Shown here in pieces: positions 44,987 to 53,880 of a stretch of 64,000 bases of DNA. The notes beneath the pieces are model-generated. The model ran no database searches. It worked only from the letters and a program-made list of their open reading frames with translations, and was not told the origin of the DNA. Source of the DNA: Mycolicibacter engbaekii. Its GTDB lineage: Bacteria; Actinomycetota; Actinomycetes; Mycobacteriales; Mycobacteriaceae. Position 1 is the stretch's first letter. Each line of letters opens with the position of its first letter. The stretch spans positions 1-64,000 of the forward strand of contig NZ_LQOT01000044.1 in the NCBI RefSeq assembly GCF_002101585.1. The letters run 5' to 3'. Made by a program: the position numbers and the translations under genes.

Positions 44987-46273
44987 CTAGGGCTGCCACC
45001 AGGGCCGCAGCGGCAGATCGTCGTCGCCGTCGCCGTCGACATTGCTGGCCAGCACCTGGTGCAGCTGAAACAGGTTGCGCTCGAAGCACAGCACCGACGC
45101 CGCCATGTACAGTCCCCACACCTTGGCCCGGCCCAGCCCCACCTGGGCGACGGCCTCGTCCCAGTGCGACACCAGGTTGCTGCTCCACTGCCGCAGTGTC
45201 ATCGCGTAGTGGTGGCGGAAATCCTCTTCGTGCAGCACCTCGAGTCCGGTCTGCTGGATGTCGGAGATCACCCGTCCCGAGCCGGTGATCTCCCCGTCGG
45301 GAAAGACATACCGGTCGGTGAAGGCGTCGCCCCGGTAGATCGAGTTGTCCGGCAGTGTCACGCATTGGTTGAGCAGCAGCCCTCCGGTGCGCAGCTTCGA
45401 CTTGAGGCAGCCGAAGAAGGTCCGGTAGTTCTTCACTCCGATGTGCTCGCTGACCCCGATGCTCGAAACGGCGTCGAAGCCCGTCTCGCGCACATCGCGG
45501 TAGTCGCTGTGGCGGACCTCGGCCAACTCCGACAGGCCCTCGTCGGCAATGGCGCGCTGCGCCCACGCCACCTGCTGGCCGGACAGACTGACCCCCAGAG
45601 CGTGGACGCCCCGGCGGGCGGCATAACGAACCATGCCGCCCCAGCCGCAGCCCACGTCGAACAGGCGATCACCGGGCTGCAGGCGCAGCTTTTCGAAGAT
45701 CAGCCGGTACTTGTTCTCCTGGGCCTGCTCCAGGGTGGCATCGGCCGTCGGGTAGATCGCGCAGCTGTAAGTCATCGACGGACCCAACACCCATTCGTAG
45801 AAGGTGTTGGAGACGTCGTAGTGGTGATGGATCGCGTCGGCGTCACGGGTCTTGGAGTGCCGCAGTCCCTCGGCTGCCCGGCGCCATTTGGGCGGCGCCT
45901 CCTCGGGCGGCGGCGCGATCGGCTTGAGGTTCTTCAACCCGATGGACCGGACGATATTGGCCAGGTCCCGCGGTGACGGGTGCTTGAACTCCAGATCCGT
46001 CAGGGCGTTGAGCACCGGATACGGATTGCCCGGATGCACCCCGTGCAGTTCCAGGTCTCCCGCCACGTAGGCGCGGGCGATCCCGAGTTGACCCAACGAG
46101 GTGGCCAGATAGTTGGTGGCGCGCGGAGTCAGCAGCTCCACGCCCAGGGTCGCATCCGGCGGTCCGACGCTGCTGCCGTCATAGGCCGAGATCCGCAACG
46201 GTGGCTGCCCGCCGCCGGCGAGCAGCATCAAAACCTCGGCCAAGCCGAGCCTGTCCGTCTGGGTAACCGTCAT
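44987..46273 (-). CDS. CFA-synthase-like SAM methyltransferase, copy A
   Basis: A 428-residue SAM-dependent methyltransferase of the cyclopropane-fatty-acyl-phospholipid synthase family. AIHHHYDVSNTFYEWVLGPSMTYSCA (about 146-171) binds lipid and SAM, DVGCGWGGMVRY is the SAM-binding glycine motif, and a bicarbonate-site-like EH occurs in SEHIGVKNY. It is about 65-70% identical by eye to copy B at 47730-49034. The family methylates double bonds of membrane lipids. One of the two should be the orthologue of Rv3720; no FAD oxidase gene is attached to this one. Confidence 0.87.
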   Translation of the reverse strand: MTVTQTDRLGLAEVLMLLAGGGQPPLRISAYDGSSVGPPDATLGVELLTPRATNYLATSLGQLGIARAYVAGDLELHGVHPGNPYPVLNALTDLEFKHPSPRDLANIVRSIGLKNLKPIAPPPEEAPPKWRRAAEGLRHSKTRDADAIHHHYDVSNTFYEWVLGPSMTYSCAIYPTADATLEQAQENKYRLIFEKLRLQPGDRLFDVGCGWGGMVRYAARRGVHALGVSLSGQQVAWAQRAIADEGLSELAEVRHSDYRDVRETGFDAVSSIGVSEHIGVKNYRTFFGCLKSKLRTGGLLLNQCVTLPDNSIYRGDAFTDRYVFPDGEITGSGRVISDIQQTGLEVLHEEDFRHHYAMTLRQWSSNLVSHWDEAVAQVGLGRAKVWGLYMAASVLCFERNLFQLHQVLASNVDGDGDDDLPLRPWWQP

Positions 46274-46439
46274 CGCCGCATCCCCCCGGCGATACCGACA
46301 ATGGCCCGCACCCCTCCGCGGTGGGCATCGCCTGCCAAAGAGCCTAGGGCCGGCCTATCCGCTGAGCAAGACCGCCGCGGAACCGTGAAGGAACCCGTAT
46401 GGCGTGCCCGCTGTTGTCTGCCCGGTAGCGTGGGCTGGC

Positions 46440-47660
46440 GTGACTGACACCACCACATGCGCGATCGTCGGTGGTGGGCCGGCCGGAATGGTCCTGGGCC
46501 TGCTGCTGGCACGAGCCGGCGTGCGGGTAACGCTGCTGGAGAAGCACTCCGACTTCCTGCGCGACTTCCGCGGCGATACCGTGCACCCCAGCACCCTGCG
46601 ACTCCTCGACGAACTCGGCCTCTGGGAGCGCTTTTCGACGTTGGCGCACAGCGAGATTCACCAGGTCCGGCTCGACATCGGCGGACGCGACACCACCGTG
46701 GTCGACTTCGGCCGGTTGCGCCGCCAGCCGCACCCCTACATCGCGATGGTGCCGCAGTGGGACCTGCTCAATCTGCTCGCCGAATCCGCCCAGACCGAGC
46801 CGACATTCACCTTGCGCATGCGCACCGAGGTCACCGGCCTGCTGCACGAGAACGGGCGGGTCGCCGGGGTCCGCTATCAAGGCGCCGACGGACCCGGTGA
46901 ACTACGCGCCGATCTCACGGTGGCCTGCGACGGCCGTTGGTCGGTCGCACGGCACGAAGCGGGCCTGCACTCGCGGGAGTTCCCGGTGAACTTCGACGTG
47001 TGGTGGTTTCGCCTGCCCACCCGCGCCGCCGCCCAACCCACCCTGTTGCCCCGCCTCGCCCGGGGCGCGGTCGCGATCATGATCCCGCGGGACAACTACT
47101 TTCAGGTCGCCTACCTGGGGCGCAAGGGTACCGACGCAGACATGCGGGCGCGCGGCATCGAGGCCTTCCGGCGCGAGGTGGTCGAGCTCATTCCCGAGGC
47201 CGCGGACTCGGTGGAGGCGCTGCGCAGCCTCGACGACGTCAAACACCTCGACGTGCGGGTCAACCGGCTGCGGCATTGGAGCATCGATGGACTGCTGTGT
47301 ATCGGTGATGCCGCGCATGCCATGTCCCCGGTCGGCGGTGTCGGCATCAACCTGGCGGTGCAGGACGCGGTGGCCGCGGCGCGGATTCTGGCCGAACCGC
47401 TACGGCAAGGCCGGGTGAGTCGGCGTGACCTCGCCGCCGTGCAACGCCGCCGGGAATTTCCCACCGTCGTCACCCAGTCGATTCAGCGGGTGGCCCACCG
47501 GGCGCTGAACCCGATCCTGCGGGGTGAGGATCTGCGCCCGCCGGCGGCCGCGGGCGCCGTCTTGGCCGCATTGCCGTGGCTGGCGGCTGTTCCGGCCTAT
47601 CTGGTGGGCGTGGGGGTGCGCCCCGAACGCGCCCCGGATTTCGCGCGCCGCAGGGCCTGA
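46440..47660 (+). CDS. FAD-dependent monooxygenase
   Basis: A 406-residue class A flavoprotein hydroxylase. GxGxxG fingerprint CAIVGGGPAGMVLG (about 7-20) binds the ADP of FAD, a DG-type motif DLTVACDGRWS follows, and GDAAHAMSPVGGVGINLAVQDA is the GD motif contacting ribityl. Start is GTG 46440. It lies between the two CFA-like methyltransferase genes on the opposite strand. Its C-terminal ARRRA and stop lie inside a repeat element. Substrate unknown. Confidence 0.85.
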   Translation: MTDTTTCAIVGGGPAGMVLGLLLARAGVRVTLLEKHSDFLRDFRGDTVHPSTLRLLDELGLWERFSTLAHSEIHQVRLDIGGRDTTVVDFGRLRRQPHPYIAMVPQWDLLNLLAESAQTEPTFTLRMRTEVTGLLHENGRVAGVRYQGADGPGELRADLTVACDGRWSVARHEAGLHSREFPVNFDVWWFRLPTRAAAQPTLLPRLARGAVAIMIPRDNYFQVAYLGRKGTDADMRARGIEAFRREVVELIPEAADSVEALRSLDDVKHLDVRVNRLRHWSIDGLLCIGDAAHAMSPVGGVGINLAVQDAVAAARILAEPLRQGRVSRRDLAAVQRRREFPTVVTQSIQRVAHRALNPILRGEDLRPPAAAGAVLAALPWLAAVPAYLVGVGVRPERAPDFARRRA

Positions 47661-47730
47661 TCGCGGCGACCCGCGGCGCCCGGCTTCGCCGCGCTTGCGA
47701 TCGCCGCAGGGCCTGATTGCGGCGACCCGC
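47646..47730. repeat. 56-bp-period repeat, locus 2 (1.5 units)
   Basis: A 29-bp segment (47646-47674) is repeated at 47702-47730 with one change, again a 56-bp period. Between them is the core CGCCCGGCTTCGCCGCGCTT (47677-47696) shared with locus 1. The stem TCGCCGC/GCGGCGA (47701-47707, 47719-47725) differs from locus 1 by two compensating base pairs. The element supplies the last codons and stop of the monooxygenase gene and touches the stop of CFA copy B. Confidence 0.8.
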
Positions 47731-49034
47731 TAGGGCTGCCACCACGGCCGCAGCGGCAGATTCTGCGCACCGGCCCCGTTGGCCGCCAGCACGTGGTGCA
47801 ACTGAATCGCGTTGTGTTCGAAGCCAAGCCGGGAGCCGGCCATGTACAGGCCCCACACCTTGGCGGTGGCCAACCCGACCTCGGCGACGGCGTCATCCCA
47901 GTGCGCCACCAGATTCGCGCACCAATCGCGCAGGGTCAGCTCGTAGTGGTTGCGCAGGTTCTCGTTGTGCAGCACTTCCATGCCGGCGTCCTGGATCTCG
48001 CTGATGATGCGGCCGGACCCGGCCAGTTCCCCATCGGGGAAAACGTAGCGGTCGATGAAATAGCCTGCCGTCGCAGTGGACTTGTTGTCGGCCCGCGTGA
48101 TGCAGTGATTCAGCAGCAGCCCCCCGCGACGCAGCTTGGACTTCAGGAAGCCGAAATATGCGGGATAGTTGGCGACGCCGATGTGCTCGGTCATGCCGAT
48201 CGAGGAGACCGCGTCGAAACCGGACTCGCCGACATCGCGGTAGTCGCAGTGCCGCACCTCGGCCAGCTCGGACAATCCCTCGTCGGCGATCGCGCGCTGG
48301 GCCCATCGCGCCTGCTCCGCCGAGAGGGTGGCGCCGATGGCGCGCACTCCTTGCCGGGCCGCGTAGCGCACCATGCCGCCCCAGCCGCATCCCACGTCGA
48401 GCAGGGTGTCACCGGCGGACAACCGCAGCTTGTCGAAGACCAGCCGGTACTTGTTCTCCTGGGCCAGCTCCAGGGTCGCCTCCGGGTGGGGGTAGACGGC
48501 ACAGGTGTAGGTCATCGACGGTCCCAGCACCCACTCGTAGAAGTCGTTGGACACGTCGTAGTGATGGTGAATGGCCTCGGCATCGCGGGATTTGCTGTGC
48601 CGCAAACCTTCTGCGATGCGCCGCCAACGGGGGAGGGCCTCTTGGGGTGGCGGGGCGATCGGCACCAGGTGCTCGATGCCGATCGAGCGCACGATGTTGG
48701 CCAGCACACGCGGCGAGGGCCGTTTGAAGTGCAGCTCGTCGGCCAGCGCCTTGAGCAACAGGTAGGGATCGCCCGGGTGCACCCCGTGCACGCCCAAGTC
48801 GCCGGAGACATAGGCGCGGGCCATCCCCAGATCGCCTGGAGCCGTGGCCAGGTAGGTGGTGCCGCGCGGGGTCAACAGCTCCAGGCCGAGGGGTGCGTCG
48901 TCGGGTCCGGTGCTGCTGCCGTCGTAGGCGGTGAAGCGCAGCGGCAGGTGGTTGTCGGTGGTCAGGGTCTCCAGAACCTGGGCGAGGTTCAGTCGGCCGG
49001 TCGCAATGCGCAGCTGTTCGCTTTCGATCGTCAT
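47730..49034 (-). CDS. CFA-synthase-like SAM methyltransferase, copy B
   Basis: A 434-residue paralogue of copy A with the same order of motifs: AIHHHYDVSNDFYEWVLGP, DVGCGWGGMVRY and TEHIGVANY. Its ATG overlaps the stop of the FAD oxidase gene (ATGA), which matches the Rv3719-Rv3720 arrangement, so this is the better candidate for the Rv3720 orthologue. In related pairs (the tuberculostearate system) the methyltransferase makes a methylene branch that an FAD enzyme reduces. Product here unproven. Confidence 0.87.
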   Translation of the reverse strand: MTIESEQLRIATGRLNLAQVLETLTTDNHLPLRFTAYDGSSTGPDDAPLGLELLTPRGTTYLATAPGDLGMARAYVSGDLGVHGVHPGDPYLLLKALADELHFKRPSPRVLANIVRSIGIEHLVPIAPPPQEALPRWRRIAEGLRHSKSRDAEAIHHHYDVSNDFYEWVLGPSMTYTCAVYPHPEATLELAQENKYRLVFDKLRLSAGDTLLDVGCGWGGMVRYAARQGVRAIGATLSAEQARWAQRAIADEGLSELAEVRHCDYRDVGESGFDAVSSIGMTEHIGVANYPAYFGFLKSKLRRGGLLLNHCITRADNKSTATAGYFIDRYVFPDGELAGSGRIISEIQDAGMEVLHNENLRNHYELTLRDWCANLVAHWDDAVAEVGLATAKVWGLYMAGSRLGFEHNAIQLHHVLAANGAGAQNLPLRPWWQP

Positions 49035-50410
49035 CGTCGTCGCACCGCCTTGGCGTAGAGGTCCAGGAGCCGGGAGTCGGGGTCGTAGGTCTGCTTGATC
49101 GCCCGGTAGGTCTCCCCGCCGTAGAGCTCGTCGAACTCGCTGGGGGTGTAGTAGGCGTCGGAATACAGCGACTTGTGGCCGTCGAGTTCACTCACCTTGG
49201 CCTCGATGAGGCGGTTGGTGGCGCCTTCGGTGGCACCCGCCGGGACCGACGACCAGAATCCGACGTTGACATAGGTGCGGTTGGGCCGGATCGGGTACAG
49301 CGGCCACTGTTCGTCGCCGCGCAACCGCAGCGGGCACAACCACACCGGCTCGATCGGCACGTGAGCCAAGAACCAGTCGAGGAATTCCCCACAGCGTTCC
49401 AGGGGGACTTCGATGTCTTGCACCACGCGCTCCCGCGGTGGGCGGTTATGCCGCTTTTCGATCCGGTCGGCGATGGAGAACCGCTGGTCGTAGGCGATCA
49501 GCTTCGAGTAGACGCTGCTGCGCCGGTAGCGCCGCGGCCACCACCGGCGTATCAGGGGGCGTTGGGCCCCGAACGCCCGCGAGCACCAGAACCAGTCGGT
49601 GTCCCAGCGCCAGAGGTAGTCGTGAATGGTCAGCCGGTCGTCTTTGATGCCGCGGCCATGCCGGATCGAGCGGTAGTAGATCTGCTGGCCGGTGTAGTCG
49701 CTGACCGCGCCGGGGGAGTCGGTCTGGATACCGACACACAGGTAGCTCTCCCGCGGGCTGAAGACCACTCCGTCGAGGTAGTCCACCGGGACGCCCTCCA
49801 GCCCGCCGGTGTCGATGATGCGGTCCATCGTCGACACCAGCTCGTCCAGGGAGTCGAAGCGGATGTGCCGCAGGGCGACGAAGGGCTTGACGGCTTCCAG
49901 CTCGATGCGCAGGCGGGTCGAATACCCCAGGGTCCCGTAGGAATTGGGAAACGCGTGGAACAGATCCTCATGCTGCCCGCGCGACACCGTGAGCAGTTCG
50001 CCCGCTCCGGTCAGCACGTCCATCTCCAGCACCGACTCGTGAGGGAGGCCGTTGCGAAACGATGCCGACTCGATTCCCAGGCCGCTGACCGCGCCGCCCA
50101 CCGTGATCGTCTTCAGTTGCGGGACCACCAGCGGGGCCAGGCCGTAGGGGAGGGTGGCGGCGACCAGATCTTCATAGGTGCACATGCCGTCGACATCGGC
50201 AGTCCGGTTCTCCGCGTCGACGGCGATGACGCTGACCAGCCCGGAGGTGTCCAGGCCGGGCCCCTGGCGCTTGGCGCGCGCCCGAAAAAGGTTGGAGGTG
50301 GGCTTGGCCAGCCGGACCGCTGCGTCAGCGGGGATGTTCCGGTAGCTGTCCAGCAGGCGTTGCACCCCCCGCGTGTGGGATGTCGGTGTATCGGCCGGCC
50401 GAACGGACAT
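49031..50410 (-). CDS. FAD-binding oxidoreductase (DHCR24/TmsA-like)
   Basis: A 459-residue VAO-fold flavoprotein. The FAD domain includes VDGMCTYEDLVAATLPYGLAP, VPQLKTITVGGAVSGLGIESASF (about 98-120) and SYGTLGYSTRLRIELE. The C-terminal cap has many Trp/Arg/Tyr residues. It is translationally coupled to CFA copy B and resembles Rv3719 and the reductase partner of fatty-acid methyltransferases. It probably reduces a methylene lipid intermediate. ATG 50410; GTG 50413 adjoins it. Confidence 0.85.
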   Translation of the reverse strand: MSVRPADTPTSHTRGVQRLLDSYRNIPADAAVRLAKPTSNLFRARAKRQGPGLDTSGLVSVIAVDAENRTADVDGMCTYEDLVAATLPYGLAPLVVPQLKTITVGGAVSGLGIESASFRNGLPHESVLEMDVLTGAGELLTVSRGQHEDLFHAFPNSYGTLGYSTRLRIELEAVKPFVALRHIRFDSLDELVSTMDRIIDTGGLEGVPVDYLDGVVFSPRESYLCVGIQTDSPGAVSDYTGQQIYYRSIRHGRGIKDDRLTIHDYLWRWDTDWFWCSRAFGAQRPLIRRWWPRRYRRSSVYSKLIAYDQRFSIADRIEKRHNRPPRERVVQDIEVPLERCGEFLDWFLAHVPIEPVWLCPLRLRGDEQWPLYPIRPNRTYVNVGFWSSVPAGATEGATNRLIEAKVSELDGHKSLYSDAYYTPSEFDELYGGETYRAIKQTYDPDSRLLDLYAKAVRRR

Positions 50411-50463
50411 CACTTTCCACGCTAACGGCGGATCGGCAGATGTGCACGTAGCACCGCCGCGGG

Positions 50464-51228
50464 TCAGGGAAGCAGCGTTTGGCTGCTCAGAAAGCTGGCG
50501 ACGCCCCGCGCGACGGCGTCGGCGTAACGCTGCCGGCCCGCCGGGCTTTCCATCAGGGCGGCGTCGGCAGCGTTTTTCATGTTGCCGAGCTCCACCAGGA
50601 TCGACGGGTACTCGGCCAGGTTCAGCCCGGCCAGGTCGGCTCGCCCTTTGAGACCGTCGGAGCCGATGTAGTTGGCCGGGGGGATGCCGGCGGCCTGCAA
50701 CTGCCCCCGCATCACCTGCGCGAACCGTACCGCCGGGCCCTCCTGGGCCGGGTTGAGCGGCGGTGCGGAGTAGTTGACGTGGAAACCGCGGCCGCTGGGC
50801 GCCCCGCCGTCGGCGTGGATGGACACGATGGCGTTGGGATGCAGGGAGTTGGCCATCGCGGCGCGCGCATCGATGCAGGGAGCCGGACCGGTGTCGTCGC
50901 CGCGCGACATCGCGGTGCGAACCCCCAGACCGGTGAGTGCCTGCCGGATCCGCAGCGTGGTGTCCCAGGCGAAGCTGTGCTCGGGGTAGCCGGAATTGGT
51001 GGCGGTGCCGCTGGTCTGACAGTTCTTGGTGCCGCCCCGGCCGTTGGGCACCTGGCGGGCCAGGGCCGCGGGGTCGCCCCCACCGCTGTGTCCGGGGTCG
51101 AGGAACACGATCATCCCGGCGATGCTGCCGGGAGCGGCCGAGGTCAGCGGGGCGCTCGGTACCGCGGCGGCCACCACCACGCCGGCGGTGATCGCGATAC
51201 CGACACGGACAAGAACTGGTACGCGCAC
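50464..51228 (-). CDS. ami1: N-acetylmuramoyl-L-alanine amidase Ami1
   Basis: A 254-residue exported amidase and the positional match of Rv3717. Signal peptide (about 1-32), [10 protein letters not shown] (Zn His), GYPEHS (Zn Glu), SIHADGG (Zn His) and VELGNMKN (catalytic Glu). A Cys pair lies in KNCQTSG and PAPCIDA. It cleaves MurNAc-L-Ala amides during cell separation. It is a close paralogue of 26305-27033. It is divergent from ybaB with 117 bp between. Confidence 0.9.
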   Translation of the reverse strand: MRVPVLVRVGIAITAGVVVAAAVPSAPLTSAAPGSIAGMIVFLDPGHSGGGDPAALARQVPNGRGGTKNCQTSGTATNSGYPEHSFAWDTTLRIRQALTGLGVRTAMSRGDDTGPAPCIDARAAMANSLHPNAIVSIHADGGAPSGRGFHVNYSAPPLNPAQEGPAVRFAQVMRGQLQAAGIPPANYIGSDGLKGRADLAGLNLAEYPSILVELGNMKNAADAALMESPAGRQRYADAVARGVASFLSSQTLLP

Positions 51229-51345
51229 ACCGCCAACGTAGGCTGGGGCCGACTACGCTGGGTTTCTCACACGCAGCGGGTCTCTCCAGCTGAGACCAAG
51301 CCGCAACCCGGTCGAGACCGAGCTCACCACAACGCAAGGAGTGTC

Positions 51346-51681
51346 ATGCAACCAGGAGGCCCGCCCGACATGTCGGCGCTGCTGGCCCAGGCTCAGCAGA
51401 TGCAGCAGCGACTGCTGCAGGCGCAGCAGGAGCTGGCCGCCACCGAGGTGCACGGAGAAGCCGGCGGCGGCCTGGTCAAAGTCACTTCCAACGGCAGCGG
51501 CGAGGTGCTCGCGGTGCAGATCGACCCGAAGGTCGTCGACCCGGACGACATCGAGACGCTGCAGGACCTGATCGTGGGTGCGCTCGCCGACGCCTCGAAG
51601 AAGGCGCACACGCTGGCCCAGCAGCGGCTGTCGCCGTTGGCCGGCGGCATGGGCGGCGCGCTCGGCATGCCGGGGGTCTAG
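51346..51681 (+). CDS. ybaB: YbaB/EbfC nucleoid-associated protein
   Basis: A 111-residue protein of the tweezer-shaped, dimeric YbaB family. Coiled N-terminal helix ([20 protein letters not shown]), beta hairpin [20 protein letters not shown], and a C-terminal helix with Gly-rich tail. It binds DNA without strong sequence preference. ATG 51346 has AAGGAG five bases upstream; the internal Met9 also has AGGAGG before it. recR starts immediately after its stop, the conserved ybaB-recR pairing. Confidence 0.9.
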   Translation: MQPGGPPDMSALLAQAQQMQQRLLQAQQELAATEVHGEAGGGLVKVTSNGSGEVLAVQIDPKVVDPDDIETLQDLIVGALADASKKAHTLAQQRLSPLAGGMGGALGMPGV

Positions 51682-52293
51682 GTGTTCGAGGGTCCGGTTC
51701 AGGACCTGATCGACGAGCTGGGCAAGCTGCCGGGCATCGGCCCCAAGAGCGCCCAGCGGATCGCCTTTCACCTGTTGTCGGTGGAGCCCCCGGAGATCGA
51801 TCGGCTGACCGCGGTGCTGACCAAGGTCCGCGATGGCGTGCAGTTCTGCGAGGTGTGCGGCAATGTCGCCGATGCGCAGCGGTGCCGGATCTGCGGGGAT
51901 CCGCGCCGTGACTTCGCCCAGATCTGTGTCGTCGAGGAACCCAAGGACGTGGCGGCCATCGAGCGCACCCGGGAGTTCCGGGGCCGCTACCACGTGCTCG
52001 GCGGTGCGCTGGACCCGCTCTCCGGCATCGGCCCTGAGCAGCTGCGGGTGCGTGAGCTGCTGAATCGGGTCGGCGAGCGGATCGACGGGGTGGACGTCAG
52101 CGAGGTGATCATCGCCACCGACCCCAACACCGAGGGCGAGGCCACCGCCACCTACCTGGTGCGGGTGCTGCGCGACATCCCCGGTTTGGCCGTGACGCGT
52201 CTGGCGTCCGGGCTGCCAATGGGCGGTGACCTGGAATTCGCCGACGAGTTGACGCTGGGCCGGGCCTTTACCGGCCGGCGCGCGATGGCCTGA
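51682..52293 (+). CDS. recR: Recombination mediator RecR
   Basis: A 203-residue RecR with HhH motif [18 protein letters not shown], a four-Cys zinc finger ([19 protein letters not shown], about 55-73), and a Toprim domain from residue about 80 ([13 protein letters not shown]). The C-terminal Walker-B-like region is [15 protein letters not shown]. It acts with RecO (and RecF) to load RecA at gaps. GTG start adjoins the ybaB stop. Confidence 0.95.
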   Translation: MFEGPVQDLIDELGKLPGIGPKSAQRIAFHLLSVEPPEIDRLTAVLTKVRDGVQFCEVCGNVADAQRCRICGDPRRDFAQICVVEEPKDVAAIERTREFRGRYHVLGGALDPLSGIGPEQLRVRELLNRVGERIDGVDVSEVIIATDPNTEGEATATYLVRVLRDIPGLAVTRLASGLPMGGDLEFADELTLGRAFTGRRAMA

Positions 52294-52311
52294 CGTCCCG
52301 GCCGCTCGCCG

Positions 52312-52497
52312 CTACCGGGGACGGGCCACTTCCACCATCTCGAAATCGGCCTTGGCCGCACCGCAGTCCGGGCAGCTCCAGTCCTCGGGGATGTCGGCCC
52401 AGCGGGTGCCGGGGTCGATGCCGTCCTCCGGCCAGCCCAGCGCCTCGTCGTATTCGAATCCGCACTGCAGGCACCGGAACAGCTTGTAGTCGGTCAT
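52312..52497 (-). CDS. rubB: Rubredoxin
   Basis: A 61-residue rubredoxin with two iron-binding CxxCG motifs, [19 protein letters not shown] and [13 protein letters not shown]. It shuttles electrons to the alkane hydroxylase from a rubredoxin reductase not present here. ATG 52497 overlaps the stop of the truncated rubredoxin ORF (ATGA). With that partner broken, this protein probably carries the whole electron flow to AlkB. It ends 18 bp from the convergent recR gene. Confidence 0.9.
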   Translation of the reverse strand: MTDYKLFRCLQCGFEYDEALGWPEDGIDPGTRWADIPEDWSCPDCGAAKADFEMVEVARPR

Positions 52498-52550
52498 AGG
52501 TTCGCTCCCGTCGATTCGTACCCGCAGCCCGGGCACTGGTATGCGGCCAT
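52494..52550 (-). pseudogene. rubA: Truncated rubredoxin (RubA-like), 18 codons
   Basis: ATG 52550 overlaps the alkB stop by one base (TGATG) and opens [18 protein letters not shown], then stops with TGA overlapping the rubB start. The beginning matches RubA-type rubredoxins (MAxYxCPxCxYxYD), including the first CxxCG, but the remaining about 35 residues and second CxxC are absent. In related actinobacteria the order is alkB-rubA-rubB with both complete. The overlaps are intact, so the short ORF may persist as a translational coupler. Confidence 0.75.
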
Positions 52551-53773
52551 CAGGGGACTGTCTGGTAGCGGGCCAGGATCTCTTCCCGGCGGCGCGGCGA
52601 GATGTTGACCCGGGTGATGTCGCCGTCGTAGTGCGCGAGCACCCGGTGGTCCATCAGCCTGCGCCACAGCGGCGGGAAGTACGTCACCCCGATCAGGGCT
52701 CCGTAGCCGGCCGGCAGGTTCGGCGAGTCGTCGAAACTGCGCAGCGTCTGGTAGCGCCGGGTCGGATTGGCGTGGTGATCGCTGTGCCGCTGCAGGTGGT
52801 AGAGGAACAGGTTGGTGACGATGTGGTCGGAGTTCCAGCTGTGCTGCGGTGTGCAGCGCTCGTAGCGGCCGTTGTCCCGCTTCTGCCGCACCAGCCCGTA
52901 GTGCTCCAGGTAGTTCACCGACTCCAGCAGCGAGGCTCCGTAGACCGCGTTGATCGCGACATAGGGCAGCAGGGCGACGCCGAACACCGCGACCATGACG
53001 CCCCAGAACACCACCGACATCGCCAACGCGTTGACCACGTCGTTGTCCGGCCAGGTCCGGGGGTTCCACGGGTTCTTGCCGGTCCGGCGGATGCGTTGCG
53101 CCTCCAGCTGCCACGCCGAGCGGATACCGCCGACGACGGTGCGCGGCAGGAACTCCCAGAACGACTCGCCGAAGCGCGCCGACGCGGGGTCTTCCGGGGT
53201 GGCCACCCGGACGTGATGGCCGCGGTTGTGCTCGACGTAGAAGTGCCCGTAGCAGACCTGGGCCAAGGTGATCTTGGCCAGCCAGCGCTCGAGCTTCTCG
53301 CGCTTATGGCCCAGCTCGTGGGCGGTGTTGATGCCCACCCCGGCCACCGTCGCCGCGGTGAACGCCACCCCGATCTTGCCCAGCCAGCCCAGCGAGCCGT
53401 CGTAGCCCAGCCAACCCAGGTCGGAGGCGGTGAACAGGTAGGCGCCGAAGATGGCGGTGGCGTACTGGAAGGGGATGTAGGCGTAGGTGGCGTAGCGGTA
53501 GTACTTGTCCTCCTCCAGCGCCGCCATCACCTCATCCGGCGGGTTCTGCCCGTCGGCGCCGATCCAGAGGTCCAGCGTCGGAAGCAGCACGTAGATCAGG
53601 AACGGCCCGACCCACAGCAGGATCTGCGACGCGATCTGCCAGCCGGCCTGGTTCATCGCCCACACCAGCGGCAGCACGGTGAACAGCATGGTGGGCGCGA
53701 TCAGGCCCAACAGCCACAGGTGACGCTTCTTGTCCTGCCAGATCGCCGGCTCGCCGGCCACGTCGGTACTCAC
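52550..53773 (-). CDS. alkB: Alkane 1-monooxygenase
   Basis: A 407-residue integral membrane di-iron hydroxylase. It has six membrane helices and the His boxes [26 protein letters not shown] and LQRHSDHH. It oxidises the terminal carbon of n-alkanes to alcohols using electrons from rubredoxin. The start is GTG 53773 with AAAGGG about nine bases upstream. It leads an operon with the rubredoxin ORFs. The 107-bp spacer from the CdaR-type regulator probably contains its promoter. Confidence 0.93.
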   Translation of the reverse strand: MSTDVAGEPAIWQDKKRHLWLLGLIAPTMLFTVLPLVWAMNQAGWQIASQILLWVGPFLIYVLLPTLDLWIGADGQNPPDEVMAALEEDKYYRYATYAYIPFQYATAIFGAYLFTASDLGWLGYDGSLGWLGKIGVAFTAATVAGVGINTAHELGHKREKLERWLAKITLAQVCYGHFYVEHNRGHHVRVATPEDPASARFGESFWEFLPRTVVGGIRSAWQLEAQRIRRTGKNPWNPRTWPDNDVVNALAMSVVFWGVMVAVFGVALLPYVAINAVYGASLLESVNYLEHYGLVRQKRDNGRYERCTPQHSWNSDHIVTNLFLYHLQRHSDHHANPTRRYQTLRSFDDSPNLPAGYGALIGVTYFPPLWRRLMDHRVLAHYDGDITRVNISPRRREEILARYQTVP

Positions 53774-53880
53774 CGCGGTTCACCCTTTCGTCTGGGTCAC
53801 GCCACCGCACCGGTGGATGCCCTGACGTTAGAGGGGGCCGTGGCCGCGCCGCTCGTCCCGTGCAGCCGGAATTCGGCGGG

